A stretch of DNA of 64,000 bases from Methylothermaceae bacteria B42 (GTDB lineage: Bacteria > Pseudomonadota > Gammaproteobacteria > Methylococcales > Methylothermaceae): NCBI GenBank assembly GCA_001566965.1, contig LSNW01000032.1, positions 186,001-250,000 on the forward strand. The letters run 5' to 3'. Positions 7,246 to 15,712 of the stretch are shown here, piece by piece. A model generated the notes under the pieces. That model had not been told where the DNA came from, searched no databases, and worked only from the letters and a program-made list of their open reading frames with translations. The position numbers and the translations under genes are program-made. Position 1 is the stretch's first letter; every line of letters begins with the position of its first letter.

Positions 7246-9804
7246 TCAGGCAAACGCATCTTTTAAGACATTCTCCACCTCGTTGACTGCCATTGGCCGG
7301 TGAAATAAATAACCTTGGACTTGATCGCATTTCAAGCGAGTGACTTTTGCCATTTGTTCTTGGTCTTCCACCCCTTCGGCAACCACCTGAAGCCCCAGGC
7401 TATGGCCGATACCAACGATATGTTGGGCTAGAGCCAAGTCTTCGGCCGTATCCAGATGCTCGATAAAAATACGGTCGATTTTTAGGGTATTGAATGGGAA
7501 GTTGCGCAAATAGCTCAAGGAAGAGTAACCCGTGCCAAAATCATCGATAGCGAACCGCACCCCGGCATCCCTGAGGATTTGGATGTTGTTCATGGTACAT
7601 CGGTTTCTTTCCATCAACGCTGTTTCAGTGATTTCCAGCTCAAGGCTGGGTGCGGGTAATTTTTCTTCTTCGAGGAGCTTTAGTACCCGTTCGGCGAATT
7701 GCTCTTCACCGATTTGATGGCTGGAGATATTGACGGCAATTTGCAGTGGCTGGTGATAATTCATTTGCCACCGGTGAATTTGCGTCAGGGCGGTTCGCAG
7801 GCACCATTCTCCTATGTCATGGATCAATCCCAGATTTTCCAGCGCGGGAATGAAGTGGTCAGGGGGGACATTACCCAGTTGCTGGTTGTGCCAGCGAAGC
7901 AGGGCTTCAAACCCCATGATGGCACCTGTTTCCAGCATGATTTTGGGTTGATAGACCAAACTTAGTTCTCTTCTCTCCAGCGCGCGGTGCAGTTCACTCT
8001 CCAAGGTCACTTGATGGGCGGCTTCGGTTTCCATTTCGGCGTTGTAGCAACAGATTCGGTTGTGTCCCTGGAATTTGGCGCGGTACATGGCGGCATCCGC
8101 GTACCGGAGCAGTGTGTGGGGATCGTTGCTGTGGATGGGGTAAAGGCTAATGCCGATGCTGGCTTTGACAAAGAATTCCCGCCCTTTCAAAGAGAAGGGT
8201 TGATGGAAGGCTTCTAGAATCTTATTGGCAATGGTATAAGCGCTTTCCAAGGAGGTCAGATCGGTAATGACAAAGGTGAATTCATCACCGCCGAACCGGG
8301 CCACGATATCGGTTTCACGGATATGTTGAGAGAGCCGGCAAGAGACTTCCTGGAGCAACAGGTCACCGACCAGGTGCCCAAAATTGTCATTGACTTGTTT
8401 AAAATCATCCAGATCCAAGAACATGACCGCTAAAAGCTTTTGATACCGGTGGGCGCGGGATAATTCCGATTGCAGCCGTTCCAAATAGAGATCCCGGTTG
8501 GGAAGGTGGGTGAGAGAATCGTATCTGGCCAGCCGGTTCAGATCGGCTTCAGCTTTTTTTCGGGCGCTGATATCGTGTAATACGGCTAGAAATAATGGCG
8601 GATTAGAGTGAGTTACCGAATTTACGGCAACCTCCAGATGCAACAAATTGCCCTCTTTGTTGAGGCCAAAGGCTTCTAAATGGTCCCTTTTATGTTGCCA
8701 GAGATGTTCCAGTAGGTAATGGGAGAAAATAGGCCGGTACCGCTCTCGAAAAAGCAATTTGCTGATGTTGCTGCCTTGTAACTCTTGGGCGCTATAGCCG
8801 AAAAGTTTCTCCAGGGCCTGGTTCCAGACTTCTAAGGTACCGTTAGCGCGAAACGTAATAATGCCGTCGGGAACGCTGTCCATCAGGGCGTCCAGGTGGG
8901 CGCTTTTTTGAGAACTGAAAAGTTTGAGAGCCTCCTGTTCTGTGTAATCTTCGATGCTGAAAACAAGGCCAAAATCGCCCTCGCCGGCAAATAAGTCATT
9001 CAATTTTATAGGCGCTATCTCAATGTGATACAGACAATGGCGGCCATTGCCGCGGACATATTCAAAGTTGAGGGCGAAGGTGCAGCGATTATGTATTACC
9101 GAATTGGCCAAATGAGATAAATCAGGTATGGATAATAAGGCATTGAGTTGTCGATTGACTGGATCCTTACATTCAAGCATTTTGGTCAATTGCGGATTGG
9201 CAGTGAGGATTTTTAGTGACTGGGTGGTGACGGCCAGGCCGCAAGGGGCGCTTTCTATGATCCGTTCGGCATAGGTTTTCAACGCCGATATTTGTTCCCG
9301 TTCGGAATGAACATAGGTTTCCAGGGCCAGACCCATATCGAAGAAAACTTGTTTGACCAGGGCTTGAGTCAATTGGGCGCAAGTTTCTTGGTCCAGTTCC
9401 GGGTCTTGCCACAACGCTGGTAGGATATGGTTCAAATAAAGAGCATAGGCGCCCGAATACCATTTGAGTTCCAGGCCAATTTGTTGATGGGTTTGACCGA
9501 TTTTAAGCCTTCCCTTGACATAGTCTTGATTACAGCGGCCAGCCACCAGGGTATTGAAATATTGGGTGAGCGTTTCCTTCAAGCGTTCGACTTTTCCCGG
9601 GGGGTCGAGCAGTTTTTGTAAGGGCTCGAAACCTTGCAGGTGTTGATAGAAGCGGCCGACAAATTGCTTGCCATGATGCTGCAAGCGGGAACGGTGTTGG
9701 CCCAAAATAGCCTTATCTTGATTAGAAATGCCTAGAAAGGTTTGGCGCAGTTTAATGTCTTTCGAAGAAATCATCATCTGCAGGGGTTTAAGCATGCTTT
9801 TCAT
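7246..9804 (-). CDS. Globin-coupled PAS-PAS-GGDEF-EAL c-di-GMP enzyme
   Basis: The protein has 852 residues. Residues 20-160 are a globin-sensor domain, with Tyr53 in RFYQHL as the likely distal residue and His106 in KIGQTHQQIG as the proximal haem ligand. Two PAS domains follow (about 180-285 and 300-420). The GGDEF domain has an intact active site, RFGGDEF, and an RxxD inhibitory site (RETD) five residues before it. The EAL domain retains GFEALLRW, EITETALME and DDFGTGYSSLSYL. Both synthesis and breakdown of c-di-GMP are therefore possible, probably gated by oxygen or another gas at the haem. The ATG at 9804 is preceded by AGGA at 11 bases. In a methane oxidiser, coupling oxygen level to biofilm or motility would make sense (inference). 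Confidence 0.92.
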   Translation of the reverse strand: MKSMLKPLQMMISSKDIKLRQTFLGISNQDKAILGQHRSRLQHHGKQFVGRFYQHLQGFEPLQKLLDPPGKVERLKETLTQYFNTLVAGRCNQDYVKGRLKIGQTHQQIGLELKWYSGAYALYLNHILPALWQDPELDQETCAQLTQALVKQVFFDMGLALETYVHSEREQISALKTYAERIIESAPCGLAVTTQSLKILTANPQLTKMLECKDPVNRQLNALLSIPDLSHLANSVIHNRCTFALNFEYVRGNGRHCLYHIEIAPIKLNDLFAGEGDFGLVFSIEDYTEQEALKLFSSQKSAHLDALMDSVPDGIITFRANGTLEVWNQALEKLFGYSAQELQGSNISKLLFRERYRPIFSHYLLEHLWQHKRDHLEAFGLNKEGNLLHLEVAVNSVTHSNPPLFLAVLHDISARKKAEADLNRLARYDSLTHLPNRDLYLERLQSELSRAHRYQKLLAVMFLDLDDFKQVNDNFGHLVGDLLLQEVSCRLSQHIRETDIVARFGGDEFTFVITDLTSLESAYTIANKILEAFHQPFSLKGREFFVKASIGISLYPIHSNDPHTLLRYADAAMYRAKFQGHNRICCYNAEMETEAAHQVTLESELHRALERRELSLVYQPKIMLETGAIMGFEALLRWHNQQLGNVPPDHFIPALENLGLIHDIGEWCLRTALTQIHRWQMNYHQPLQIAVNISSHQIGEEQFAERVLKLLEEEKLPAPSLELEITETALMERNRCTMNNIQILRDAGVRFAIDDFGTGYSSLSYLRNFPFNTLKIDRIFIEHLDTAEDLALAQHIVGIGHSLGLQVVAEGVEDQEQMAKVTRLKCDQVQGYLFHRPMAVNEVENVLKDAFA

Positions 9805-10012
9805 CAAATGAACGAATCCTGGGGAAGCTTTGCTTGTTTCGCAAGCGGCTTCCTCCGGTTAAAGGATGCGGGGGAAGGGCATCTGATGATTAATTCTGGG
9901 AAAAGCGGGGATAGGGCTTTTCGGTAAGAACTGATGACTATATCAGTTTTTCGCTACTTTAAATTGCTCAATAAAAAAAAGCAATCCCTGCAAGGAAATT
10001 ATTCAGGGCTTT

Positions 10013-10101
10013 GTCATCTATTCAAGCCGGGGCAGATAGTCTGCTTCGAAAGCCTTACCTACAGAGAGGTATTCACAGCGTTCTTCGAAGCAGACCACCC
10101 C
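10013..10101. repeat. Hairpin repeat element, copy A
   Basis: The arms are 10029-10050 (GGGGCAGATAGTCTGCTTCG...) and 10084-10101 (inverse of GGGGTGGTCTGCTTCGAA); one arm lacks about four bases. Both the 16 bases before the left arm and the arm itself match copy C at 61919-61958. The interior, read on the reverse strand, gives CGCTGTGAATACC...CTGTAGG, which matches the interior of copy C in the opposite orientation. The element fills much of the 309-bp gap 9805-10113 and lies 12 bases after the mtoX stop. The rest of the gap, 9805-10012, is AT-rich and holds no gene I can support; it must contain the promoter of the globin GGDEF-EAL gene. Confidence 0.7.
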
Positions 10102-10113
10102 TCAGCCTAAGTC

Positions 10114-11409
10114 CTAACGGTAAAGCGCGTGGGCGCCAAAACGCATTTGATGAGGACGGCCCAGTTTTTCCTGGATGAAATCGATGGTAAACAGGGGAGA
10201 TAAGGTTTTGCCATTCCAGCGATAGGCTTTGACGAATTGCTCGTTGTCTTTCCCCTTTTTGTCCCATTTCGATAACAGGGAAGAGCTGAAATACACCCGC
10301 TTTCCATCCCAGCTTTGGGACACCATATTGACCTGGGCGCCGATTTTTTTCTTGTAAACCTCTTTAGGATGGAAGGGATCGGAAATATCAAATAGATGGG
10401 CAGTGCCGTCCATGAATGTTGTTACCCACAGCCGCTTATCGTCGCTTTCGATGGAAATATCCACTGGCAGGGGCGTTTTGCTGGGATCGCCAATATCAGA
10501 AACTGCTTTGGCGTGCCATTTACCCTTATCATCCAGATAAATCAGCCAGATTTTGGCAGTCAACGCGGTGCTGGTCAGGCAATAGTTATGGTTGGGATTC
10601 CAAGCGCAACGGATTTCCAGCGGCGCGCCGGGAACATCGAAGATCATTTTGGGTCGACGGTCGTGCAAGTCCCACAGCACCATGGTATTGCCAAATTCCT
10701 TCATCGCTTTTTCGTCTTGCACCAGCTCACCGAAATCGCGCATGTAGTTCTTATGGCCGGTAAAAGAGGAGGTCAGCATGATATCCAGGCGGGGCAGGGC
10801 GCGGACGTCGTAGCCATAGCCATCGGCGTATTTGCCGGTTTTGATGGCGCCTCGCAAATTATCGTCGGTGGGCATCCAGTAGGTGGCGACATAGTTTCCG
10901 TCATTGGTGTATTCGACCAAGGCCGTGCGTCCGCCATAATCCTTGTTATTGGATAAACCGCTGATAATCATCCTGCCAGGTAGGGCATAGGTGGTATGGG
11001 GACCGACCACGCCGCCGCTTTTGGCGACGAAATCGTCGATCACCTTCACCAGTTTGGGCTTGGCCGGGTTGGAGTGGACGTCAAAGATAAAAATTTTGCT
11101 GGTATCAAGACCGCCCGCCCACAAATATTTACGGTCATCGGTAAACCCCGAGTGATGGGCTTCGTGCCGGCCACCGACGGAAACCGTGTGGATGACTTTG
11201 CCAAAGGTTTTCGATTCCGGGTTGGTATCAATGGTGACCAGTTTATCGGAACCATCCCCCAGGCCTTCCATGCCCAAAGTCCAGACGTAGACAAAGTCTT
11301 CTTGACCCACTATTTTGGCCATGTAGGGGGAAAGCGGCGTTTCATCACTGAAGCCCTGTTGCCCGAGAAGCAGGCCTAGTGTGATGAGTATCAAATTTAG
11401 TAATCGCAT
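10114..11409 (-). CDS. mtoX: Methanethiol oxidase (SBP56 family), exported
   Basis: The protein has 431 residues and belongs to the selenium-binding-protein-56 family, whose bacterial member MtoX oxidises methanethiol to formaldehyde, sulfide and peroxide in the periplasm with copper. A signal peptide (MRLLNLILITLGLLLGQQG) fits that location. Family landmarks are YVWTLGMEGLGDGSDKL, the His-rich GGRHEAHHSGF, GPHTTYALPG and the C-terminal GRPHQMRFGAHA, which supply likely metal ligands. I start at ATG 11409, with AGAGGA nine bases upstream; the open frame continues 12 codons further but without a start signal. It lies 48 bp downstream of the DUF4242 gene and in the same direction as tetR, probably one transcript. 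The usual copper-chaperone (SenC) and MauG-like neighbours of mtoX are absent here. Confidence 0.88.
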   Translation of the reverse strand: MRLLNLILITLGLLLGQQGFSDETPLSPYMAKIVGQEDFVYVWTLGMEGLGDGSDKLVTIDTNPESKTFGKVIHTVSVGGRHEAHHSGFTDDRKYLWAGGLDTSKIFIFDVHSNPAKPKLVKVIDDFVAKSGGVVGPHTTYALPGRMIISGLSNNKDYGGRTALVEYTNDGNYVATYWMPTDDNLRGAIKTGKYADGYGYDVRALPRLDIMLTSSFTGHKNYMRDFGELVQDEKAMKEFGNTMVLWDLHDRRPKMIFDVPGAPLEIRCAWNPNHNYCLTSTALTAKIWLIYLDDKGKWHAKAVSDIGDPSKTPLPVDISIESDDKRLWVTTFMDGTAHLFDISDPFHPKEVYKKKIGAQVNMVSQSWDGKRVYFSSSLLSKWDKKGKDNEQFVKAYRWNGKTLSPLFTIDFIQEKLGRPHQMRFGAHALYR

Positions 11410-11457
11410 AAGTATTATCCTCTTCAGCCTGATTTGCACCCTCATTGAAGGCGATGA

Positions 11458-11736
11458 TTATTTTGCTTCTGCTGTTGTGGGATCGATTTTGGTTTTAACC
11501 TCGCTGATTCGGTTGGCGGGAAATCCCCCTTTGGCGGCGTGTTCTTTAATGGCTTCGGCATTGGGCGCGATGTAAACGCAGTAGATTTTGTCTCCGGTAA
11601 CGTAGCTTTCAACCCATTGAATAGCCGGTCCCATCTCCCTCAATACACCGCAGGATTTTTGGGAAATGGCTTGCAGTTCTTCGGGGGAAAGACTTCCCGC
11701 GTCGGGGATTTCACGTTCAATAATGTATTTAGGCAT
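11458..11736 (-). CDS. DUF4242 small ferredoxin-fold protein
   Basis: The protein has 92 residues, starts MPKYIIEREIPDAG and carries the family core GPAIQWVESYVTGDKIYCVYIA. There is no signal peptide, so it should be cytosolic. One characterised relative, SCO4226 of Streptomyces, binds nickel; whether metal binding holds here is not shown by the sequence. A strong AAAGGAGG stands six bases before the ATG. It sits between the TetR gene (60 bp) and mtoX (48 bp). The tight linkage suggests a role in metal handling or detoxification for the methanethiol oxidase, which is inference only. Confidence 0.8.
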   Translation of the reverse strand: MPKYIIEREIPDAGSLSPEELQAISQKSCGVLREMGPAIQWVESYVTGDKIYCVYIAPNAEAIKEHAAKGGFPANRISEVKTKIDPTTAEAK

Positions 11737-11796
11737 TTTGGCCTCCTTTGTGTGGTTGAATGATTAGGCTGTTTTTCAAAACGGCCTCTGGAAAAA

Positions 11797-12393
11797 TCAT
11801 GGGGGCAGGGTTTCTTCAAAAACTTGGGTCATAAAAGCATGGAGCGGTGCTGGAGAACGCTCGATTTTCATTCTTAGTAACGCCCCTTGCCAATAATCCA
11901 CCATAAAATCAGCCAGGCTTTCGGCACTTCGATCGGTGCGGATGAGCTGTCGCTGTTGAGCCTGGGCCAACCCTTGGCTGATTTTGTTGCGATATTTACG
12001 TACCGCCTCTTGCAAGGCTTTGCGGCAGGTGTCGCTGGTATCGCCGATTTCTCCCATCAAATTGCCCAACAGGCAACCCCCTTTGAAATCGTTTTCGATT
12101 AATTCTTCAATTAAAGCTTCGAAATACCGCCGCAGGGCAGTGACTGGGTCTAGATCGGGTTGAGTTAAAAATTCATCGAGTTGCTGGATAAAAGGCTCGA
12201 TATAATGGTGGATAACCTCCGCCCCAAATGCCTCTTTGCTGGGAAAATAGTAGTAGAAAGAACCCTTGGGGATGTCAACCGATGCCAGGATATCTTTGAT
12301 TCCTGTCCCGTGATACCCTCGCTCCATTAATAGTTGCACTCCTTGGTCCAAGATTTTATCCCGCTTAAGTTGTTTGTTGAGGAGACGGCTCAT
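11797..12393 (-). CDS. TetR-family repressor, NemR/AcuR-like
   Basis: The protein has 198 residues. The N-terminal helix-turn-helix includes GIKDILASVDIPKGSFYYYF, the typical TetR recognition helix. The ligand domain carries GGCLLGNLMGE with Cys107. This matches the position of the reactive cysteine in the electrophile sensor NemR and its relative AcuR. MtoX generates formaldehyde and peroxide, so sensing such products through Cys107 is a plausible inference. I start at ATG 12393; an upstream TTG at 12423 would place the promoter inside the gene. There is no ribosome-binding site because the mRNA seems to begin at this ATG. The protein probably controls itself and the downstream DUF4242-mtoX genes. 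Confidence 0.85.
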   Translation of the reverse strand: MSRLLNKQLKRDKILDQGVQLLMERGYHGTGIKDILASVDIPKGSFYYYFPSKEAFGAEVIHHYIEPFIQQLDEFLTQPDLDPVTALRRYFEALIEELIENDFKGGCLLGNLMGEIGDTSDTCRKALQEAVRKYRNKISQGLAQAQQRQLIRTDRSAESLADFMVDYWQGALLRMKIERSPAPLHAFMTQVFEETLPP

Positions 12394-12399
12394 AATTGT

Positions 12400-12428
12400 A
12401 TTATATGACCGGTCGTCTAGCAACGCAA
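12400..12428 (-). promoter_or_regulatory. tetR promoter with palindromic operator; predicted leaderless
   Basis: On the reverse strand TTGCGT (12428-12423), a 17-bp spacer and a perfect TATAAT (12405-12400) are followed by ACAATT and then the ATG. The expected transcription start is therefore the A of the start codon at 12393. The spacer contains the perfect palindrome GACCGGTC (12407-12414), with weaker outer symmetry, in the position of a classic autoregulatory TetR operator. Confidence 0.7.
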
Positions 12429-12531
12429 TATTTGAATTGACTTACTGCTTTGTGACAATGCTTTGGCCATCGTCCAAAAAGTTTATGCATTAAAGGTTCC
12501 AATATGCTTTATCAAGCTAAATTAGCCAGTT

Positions 12532-12540
12532 TGGTATAAT
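12532..12540 (+). promoter_or_regulatory. gltX promoter, extended -10 type
   Basis: TGGTATAAT gives an extended -10 element with a perfect TATAAT at 12535-12540 and no good -35 box at the right distance. The start point would be near 12547, leaving a leader of about 30 bases before the gltX ATG. Confidence 0.55.
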
Positions 12541-12575
12541 TGCTGGATTTTTAATTTTCCGCCTGGATACGTAAC

Positions 12576-13985
12576 ATGACCACCGTACGCACCCGTTTCG
12601 CTCCCAGCCCTACCGGTTATCTTCACATCGGCGGTGCACGTACCGCTTTATTCAATTGGTTGTATGCCCGCAGGCATGGCGGCCAATTTATTTTGAGGAT
12701 TGAAGACACAGATCGTGAGCGTTCCACCCGGGAGTCGGTCAACGCTATTTTGGAAAGCATGGCGTGGCTGGGGCTGGATTATGATGAAGGACCTTATTTT
12801 CAAAGCGAGCGCTTTCCCCGTTACCGGGAAGTGATTCAACAGCTATTGGATGAAGGCAAGGCCTATTACTGCTACTGCAGCAAGGAAGAGCTGGATGCCA
12901 TGCGCCAGGAACAGATGGCGCGCAAACAAAAGCCCCGTTACGATGGCCGTTGCCGCAACCGTACTGAGCCCAAACCCGGCGTTGAGCCGGTGACCCGCTT
13001 TAAAAACCCTGATTCCGGCACTGTGGTAATTGATGACTTGGTGCGTGGTCGCGTGGTCTTTCGTAACGAAGAATTGGACGATCTGATTATCGCCCGCTCT
13101 GACGGCACGCCTACCTACAATTTGACCGTGGTGGTCGACGACCTGGACATGAAGTTGACCCATGTGATTCGCGGCGACGACCATCTGAACAACACCCCGC
13201 GCCAAATCAATATCATGCGGGCTTTGGGCGCCGAGCCGCCTAAATTCGCCCATGTTCCCATGATCTTGGGGGAAGATGGCAGCCGCTTGTCCAAGCGTCA
13301 CGGCGCCGTGAGTGTGTTGGAATACCGTGATCAGGGTTATTTGCCCGAAGCGTTGCTCAATTATTTGGTCCGGTTGGGGTGGGCTTACGGGGACAAGGAG
13401 ATTTTCTCCGTGGATGAAATGATTGAGCTGTTTGACATCAGCGATGTCAATAAATCGGCTTCCACCTATAATCCCGACAAGCTATTGTGGCTCAATCACC
13501 ATTACATCATGCACGCTGACCCCCTGCACGTGGCCCACCATCTGCGTTGGCACCTGGGAAGGCTAGATATTGATCCGGCGGAAGGTGGTCCTGATCCCCT
13601 GTTGGTCGTCCTTGCCCAGCGGGAGCGATGCAAAACCCTGGTAGAAATGGCCGAGTCCAGTGTTTTCTTTTATCGGGATTTTGACGAATACGATCCGAAG
13701 GCCGCGAAAAAGAACTTAAAGCCGGAAGCGTTGGCGCCCCTGAAAAAGCTTTACGAGCAATTCGAGGATATCAGCGAATGGGAACCGGAGCCGCTCCATC
13801 AGATAGTAATAGATACCGCCGAGGCATTGGGGCTAAAGCTTGGCAAAGTGGCCCAGCCGCTTCGGGTTGCCCTGTCAGGCACTTCGGTGTCTCCCCCGAT
13901 CGATGTCACTTTGCACCTCCTTGGGCGGGAGAAAACATTGGTACGCATTCAGCGGGCTATTCACTATATTGAGCGGCAGAACTAA
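12576..13985 (+). CDS. gltX: Glutamyl-tRNA synthetase
   Basis: The protein has 469 residues, the normal length for the bacterial class I enzyme that charges tRNA-Glu (and in some bacteria tRNA-Gln). The ATP-binding HIGH motif appears as [17 protein letters not shown] at residues 9-25, and the KMSKS-like loop as SRLSKRHGA near residue 238. The anticodon-binding C-terminal domain is complete and ends [15 protein letters not shown]. The ATG at 12576 starts [11 protein letters not shown], as in related bacteria; the ribosome-binding site is weak. It is a single-gene unit behind its own extended -10 promoter. A MITE lies about 100 bp downstream, before the fhc operon. Confidence 0.97.
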   Translation: MTTVRTRFAPSPTGYLHIGGARTALFNWLYARRHGGQFILRIEDTDRERSTRESVNAILESMAWLGLDYDEGPYFQSERFPRYREVIQQLLDEGKAYYCYCSKEELDAMRQEQMARKQKPRYDGRCRNRTEPKPGVEPVTRFKNPDSGTVVIDDLVRGRVVFRNEELDDLIIARSDGTPTYNLTVVVDDLDMKLTHVIRGDDHLNNTPRQINIMRALGAEPPKFAHVPMILGEDGSRLSKRHGAVSVLEYRDQGYLPEALLNYLVRLGWAYGDKEIFSVDEMIELFDISDVNKSASTYNPDKLLWLNHHYIMHADPLHVAHHLRWHLGRLDIDPAEGGPDPLLVVLAQRERCKTLVEMAESSVFFYRDFDEYDPKAAKKNLKPEALAPLKKLYEQFEDISEWEPEPLHQIVIDTAEALGLKLGKVAQPLRVALSGTSVSPPIDVTLHLLGREKTLVRIQRAIHYIERQN

Positions 13986-14086
13986 ACCCCATTCCTTACT
14001 TGTACCCCAGGAATTGGCAACAGCTGAATTTACAAATTTTCAATCCTGAAATTACATGGGCTGGTGGTATAATTAGAAGCTTATAT

Positions 14087-14349
14087 TTAACCCGGATATT
14101 TCACCAGCATCCCGGATGATGGCGCAGGACAGGTGCGGCTGGGCGCCGGGCTGGACTGAAAGCAATAGCCGTAGCTATGGCTTGAAGGAAGCCCAAGCCC
14201 AGACGTGCCTGGACAAGCCAGGGCCGGGATAGGATTCGGGCTGAATCCAAATTGGATTTCGTAGAAATCATGAAACTTAAGCATTTTATGGTAAAAAATC
14301 AGTTAATTACAAAACAGCCCGAAACCGGCTGGTGAAATATCCGGGTTAA
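14087..14349. mobile_element. MITE, 263 bp with perfect terminal inverted repeats
   Basis: The two ends are perfect 18-bp inverted repeats beginning CCCGGATATTTCACCAGC, each flanked by TTAA (14087-14090 and 14346-14349), which looks like a 4-bp target duplication. The termini recall those of IS1380-family elements, from memory and not searched. The interior has no transposase or gene, so the element would need to be moved in trans. It occupies most of the 453-bp gap 13986-14438 between gltX and fhcB. The 89 bases to its right hold a weak promoter candidate for the fhc operon (TTCATC, 18 bp, TACAAT at 14419-14424). Confidence 0.8.
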
Positions 14350-14438
14350 GGGGGGATAAGAATCTGCAGGCTCCATTTGCCTGGTAGCCGGTGGTTCATC
14401 CAAGCATTTTTCCGCCAATACAATTTTAGAGTAGACGT

Positions 14439-15692
14439 ATGGCCAAAGAAATTGAGCCGGGTTTGTGGGCACATGTTCCCAGCCCATTTTGCGGCATCGG
14501 CGCTGATGATTTGAAAATAAGGGTGCGAGGGGATCAAGTCGAGGTACTGGAGAACGGCGACGATGTGACTCTGCCCGCCTTTGAAGAACCCTTGGGAGAA
14601 CGGCAACCCAGCATCTCAGGCAAGCCGGTGCCCTTGGAGGAAGCCGTATCCCAGGCCGCCAAAATTTTGAAGCATGCCGAGCTGCCTTTGCTTGGCGGGC
14701 TAGCCACGGACGTGGCGGGAATGCGGGCCGCGTTGTCACTGGCTGACCGGCTGGGGGCGGTGGTGGACAACATGAACAGCACTGCCGCCATGCGCAATAT
14801 ATTGGTATTGCAAGACAGTGGCTGGATGACGACTACGTTGGCGGAAGTCAGAAATCGCTGCGACCTGCTGGTGGTGGTCGGCGTTGACATGGAAACCCTA
14901 TTCCCGCGCTTTTTTGAGCGCCATCTTTGGGTGGATGGCATGTTTGCTGAAAATTCCGCCCGGGAAGTGATTTATCTGGGCAAGGCGCCTTCGGGACAAC
15001 CAAATAGCGTCAGCAAGGTTCTAGCGTGTTCTGACCAAGACCTTCCCGCCGTAGTTGGCATGTTGCGGGCTCTGATTAATGACAGGCCTATTCAGGCCGA
15101 GGCCGTCGGTGGTGTGGCCGTGGAAGAACTCAGATCATTGGCCGATAGCTTGAAAAACGCCCGTTACGGCGTGGTCGCCTGGGCGGCGGCAGCGTTGGAT
15201 TGGCCCCAGGCGGAATTGACGGTGCAGATTTTGTGCGAGATGGTCAAGGACTTGAATCAAACCACCCGCTGCTCCGGCCTGCCTCTGGGGGGTAAGGAAG
15301 GCGACCAGACCGCCAATCAGGTTTGCGGGTGGCAAACCGGTTATCCGGTGCGCACCCGTTTCAGCCGGGGATATCCGGAATATGACCCCTATCTCAATGC
15401 ATGCGATGTATTGATTGAGAGTGGGGAAGCGGATGCCCTGCTTTGGGTATCGGCCTACAATACCAACCGCACCCCGCCCAAGTGCGGTCTGCCCACCATT
15501 GTTCTGGGGCGTTGCGGCATGACCTTCGAGCAATCCCCCGATGTCTATATTCCCATTGGCGTTCCCGGTATCGATCACGCAGGCCATACTTACCGCATGG
15601 ATAACGTGGTGGCGGTTCGTCTGTTCAAGCTGAGGGAAGCGGGATTGCCCAGCACTGCCCAGGTTTTGCAAGCGATTCAAGAAGCTCTTTGA
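14439..15692 (+). CDS. fhcB: Formyltransferase/hydrolase complex subunit B
   Basis: The protein has 417 residues and is homologous to subunit B of archaeal formylmethanofuran dehydrogenase. In methylotrophs the Fhc complex hydrolyses and transfers formyl groups between tetrahydromethanopterin, the methanofuran analogue and formate, and FhcB has lost redox function. That loss is visible here. The usual iron-sulfur motif near the N terminus is reduced to PSPFCGIGADDL, with Ser15 and Ala22 replacing two cysteines and only Cys18 kept, and the segment MNSTAAMRN lacks the molybdenum/tungsten-binding cysteine. It is the first gene of the B-A-D-C operon. The start ATG has a poor ribosome-binding site. 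Confidence 0.92.
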   Translation: MAKEIEPGLWAHVPSPFCGIGADDLKIRVRGDQVEVLENGDDVTLPAFEEPLGERQPSISGKPVPLEEAVSQAAKILKHAELPLLGGLATDVAGMRAALSLADRLGAVVDNMNSTAAMRNILVLQDSGWMTTTLAEVRNRCDLLVVVGVDMETLFPRFFERHLWVDGMFAENSAREVIYLGKAPSGQPNSVSKVLACSDQDLPAVVGMLRALINDRPIQAEAVGGVAVEELRSLADSLKNARYGVVAWAAAALDWPQAELTVQILCEMVKDLNQTTRCSGLPLGGKEGDQTANQVCGWQTGYPVRTRFSRGYPEYDPYLNACDVLIESGEADALLWVSAYNTNRTPPKCGLPTIVLGRCGMTFEQSPDVYIPIGVPGIDHAGHTYRMDNVVAVRLFKLREAGLPSTAQVLQAIQEAL

Positions 15693-15712
15693 TGATCAAT
15701 TAAGGAAGTTGC

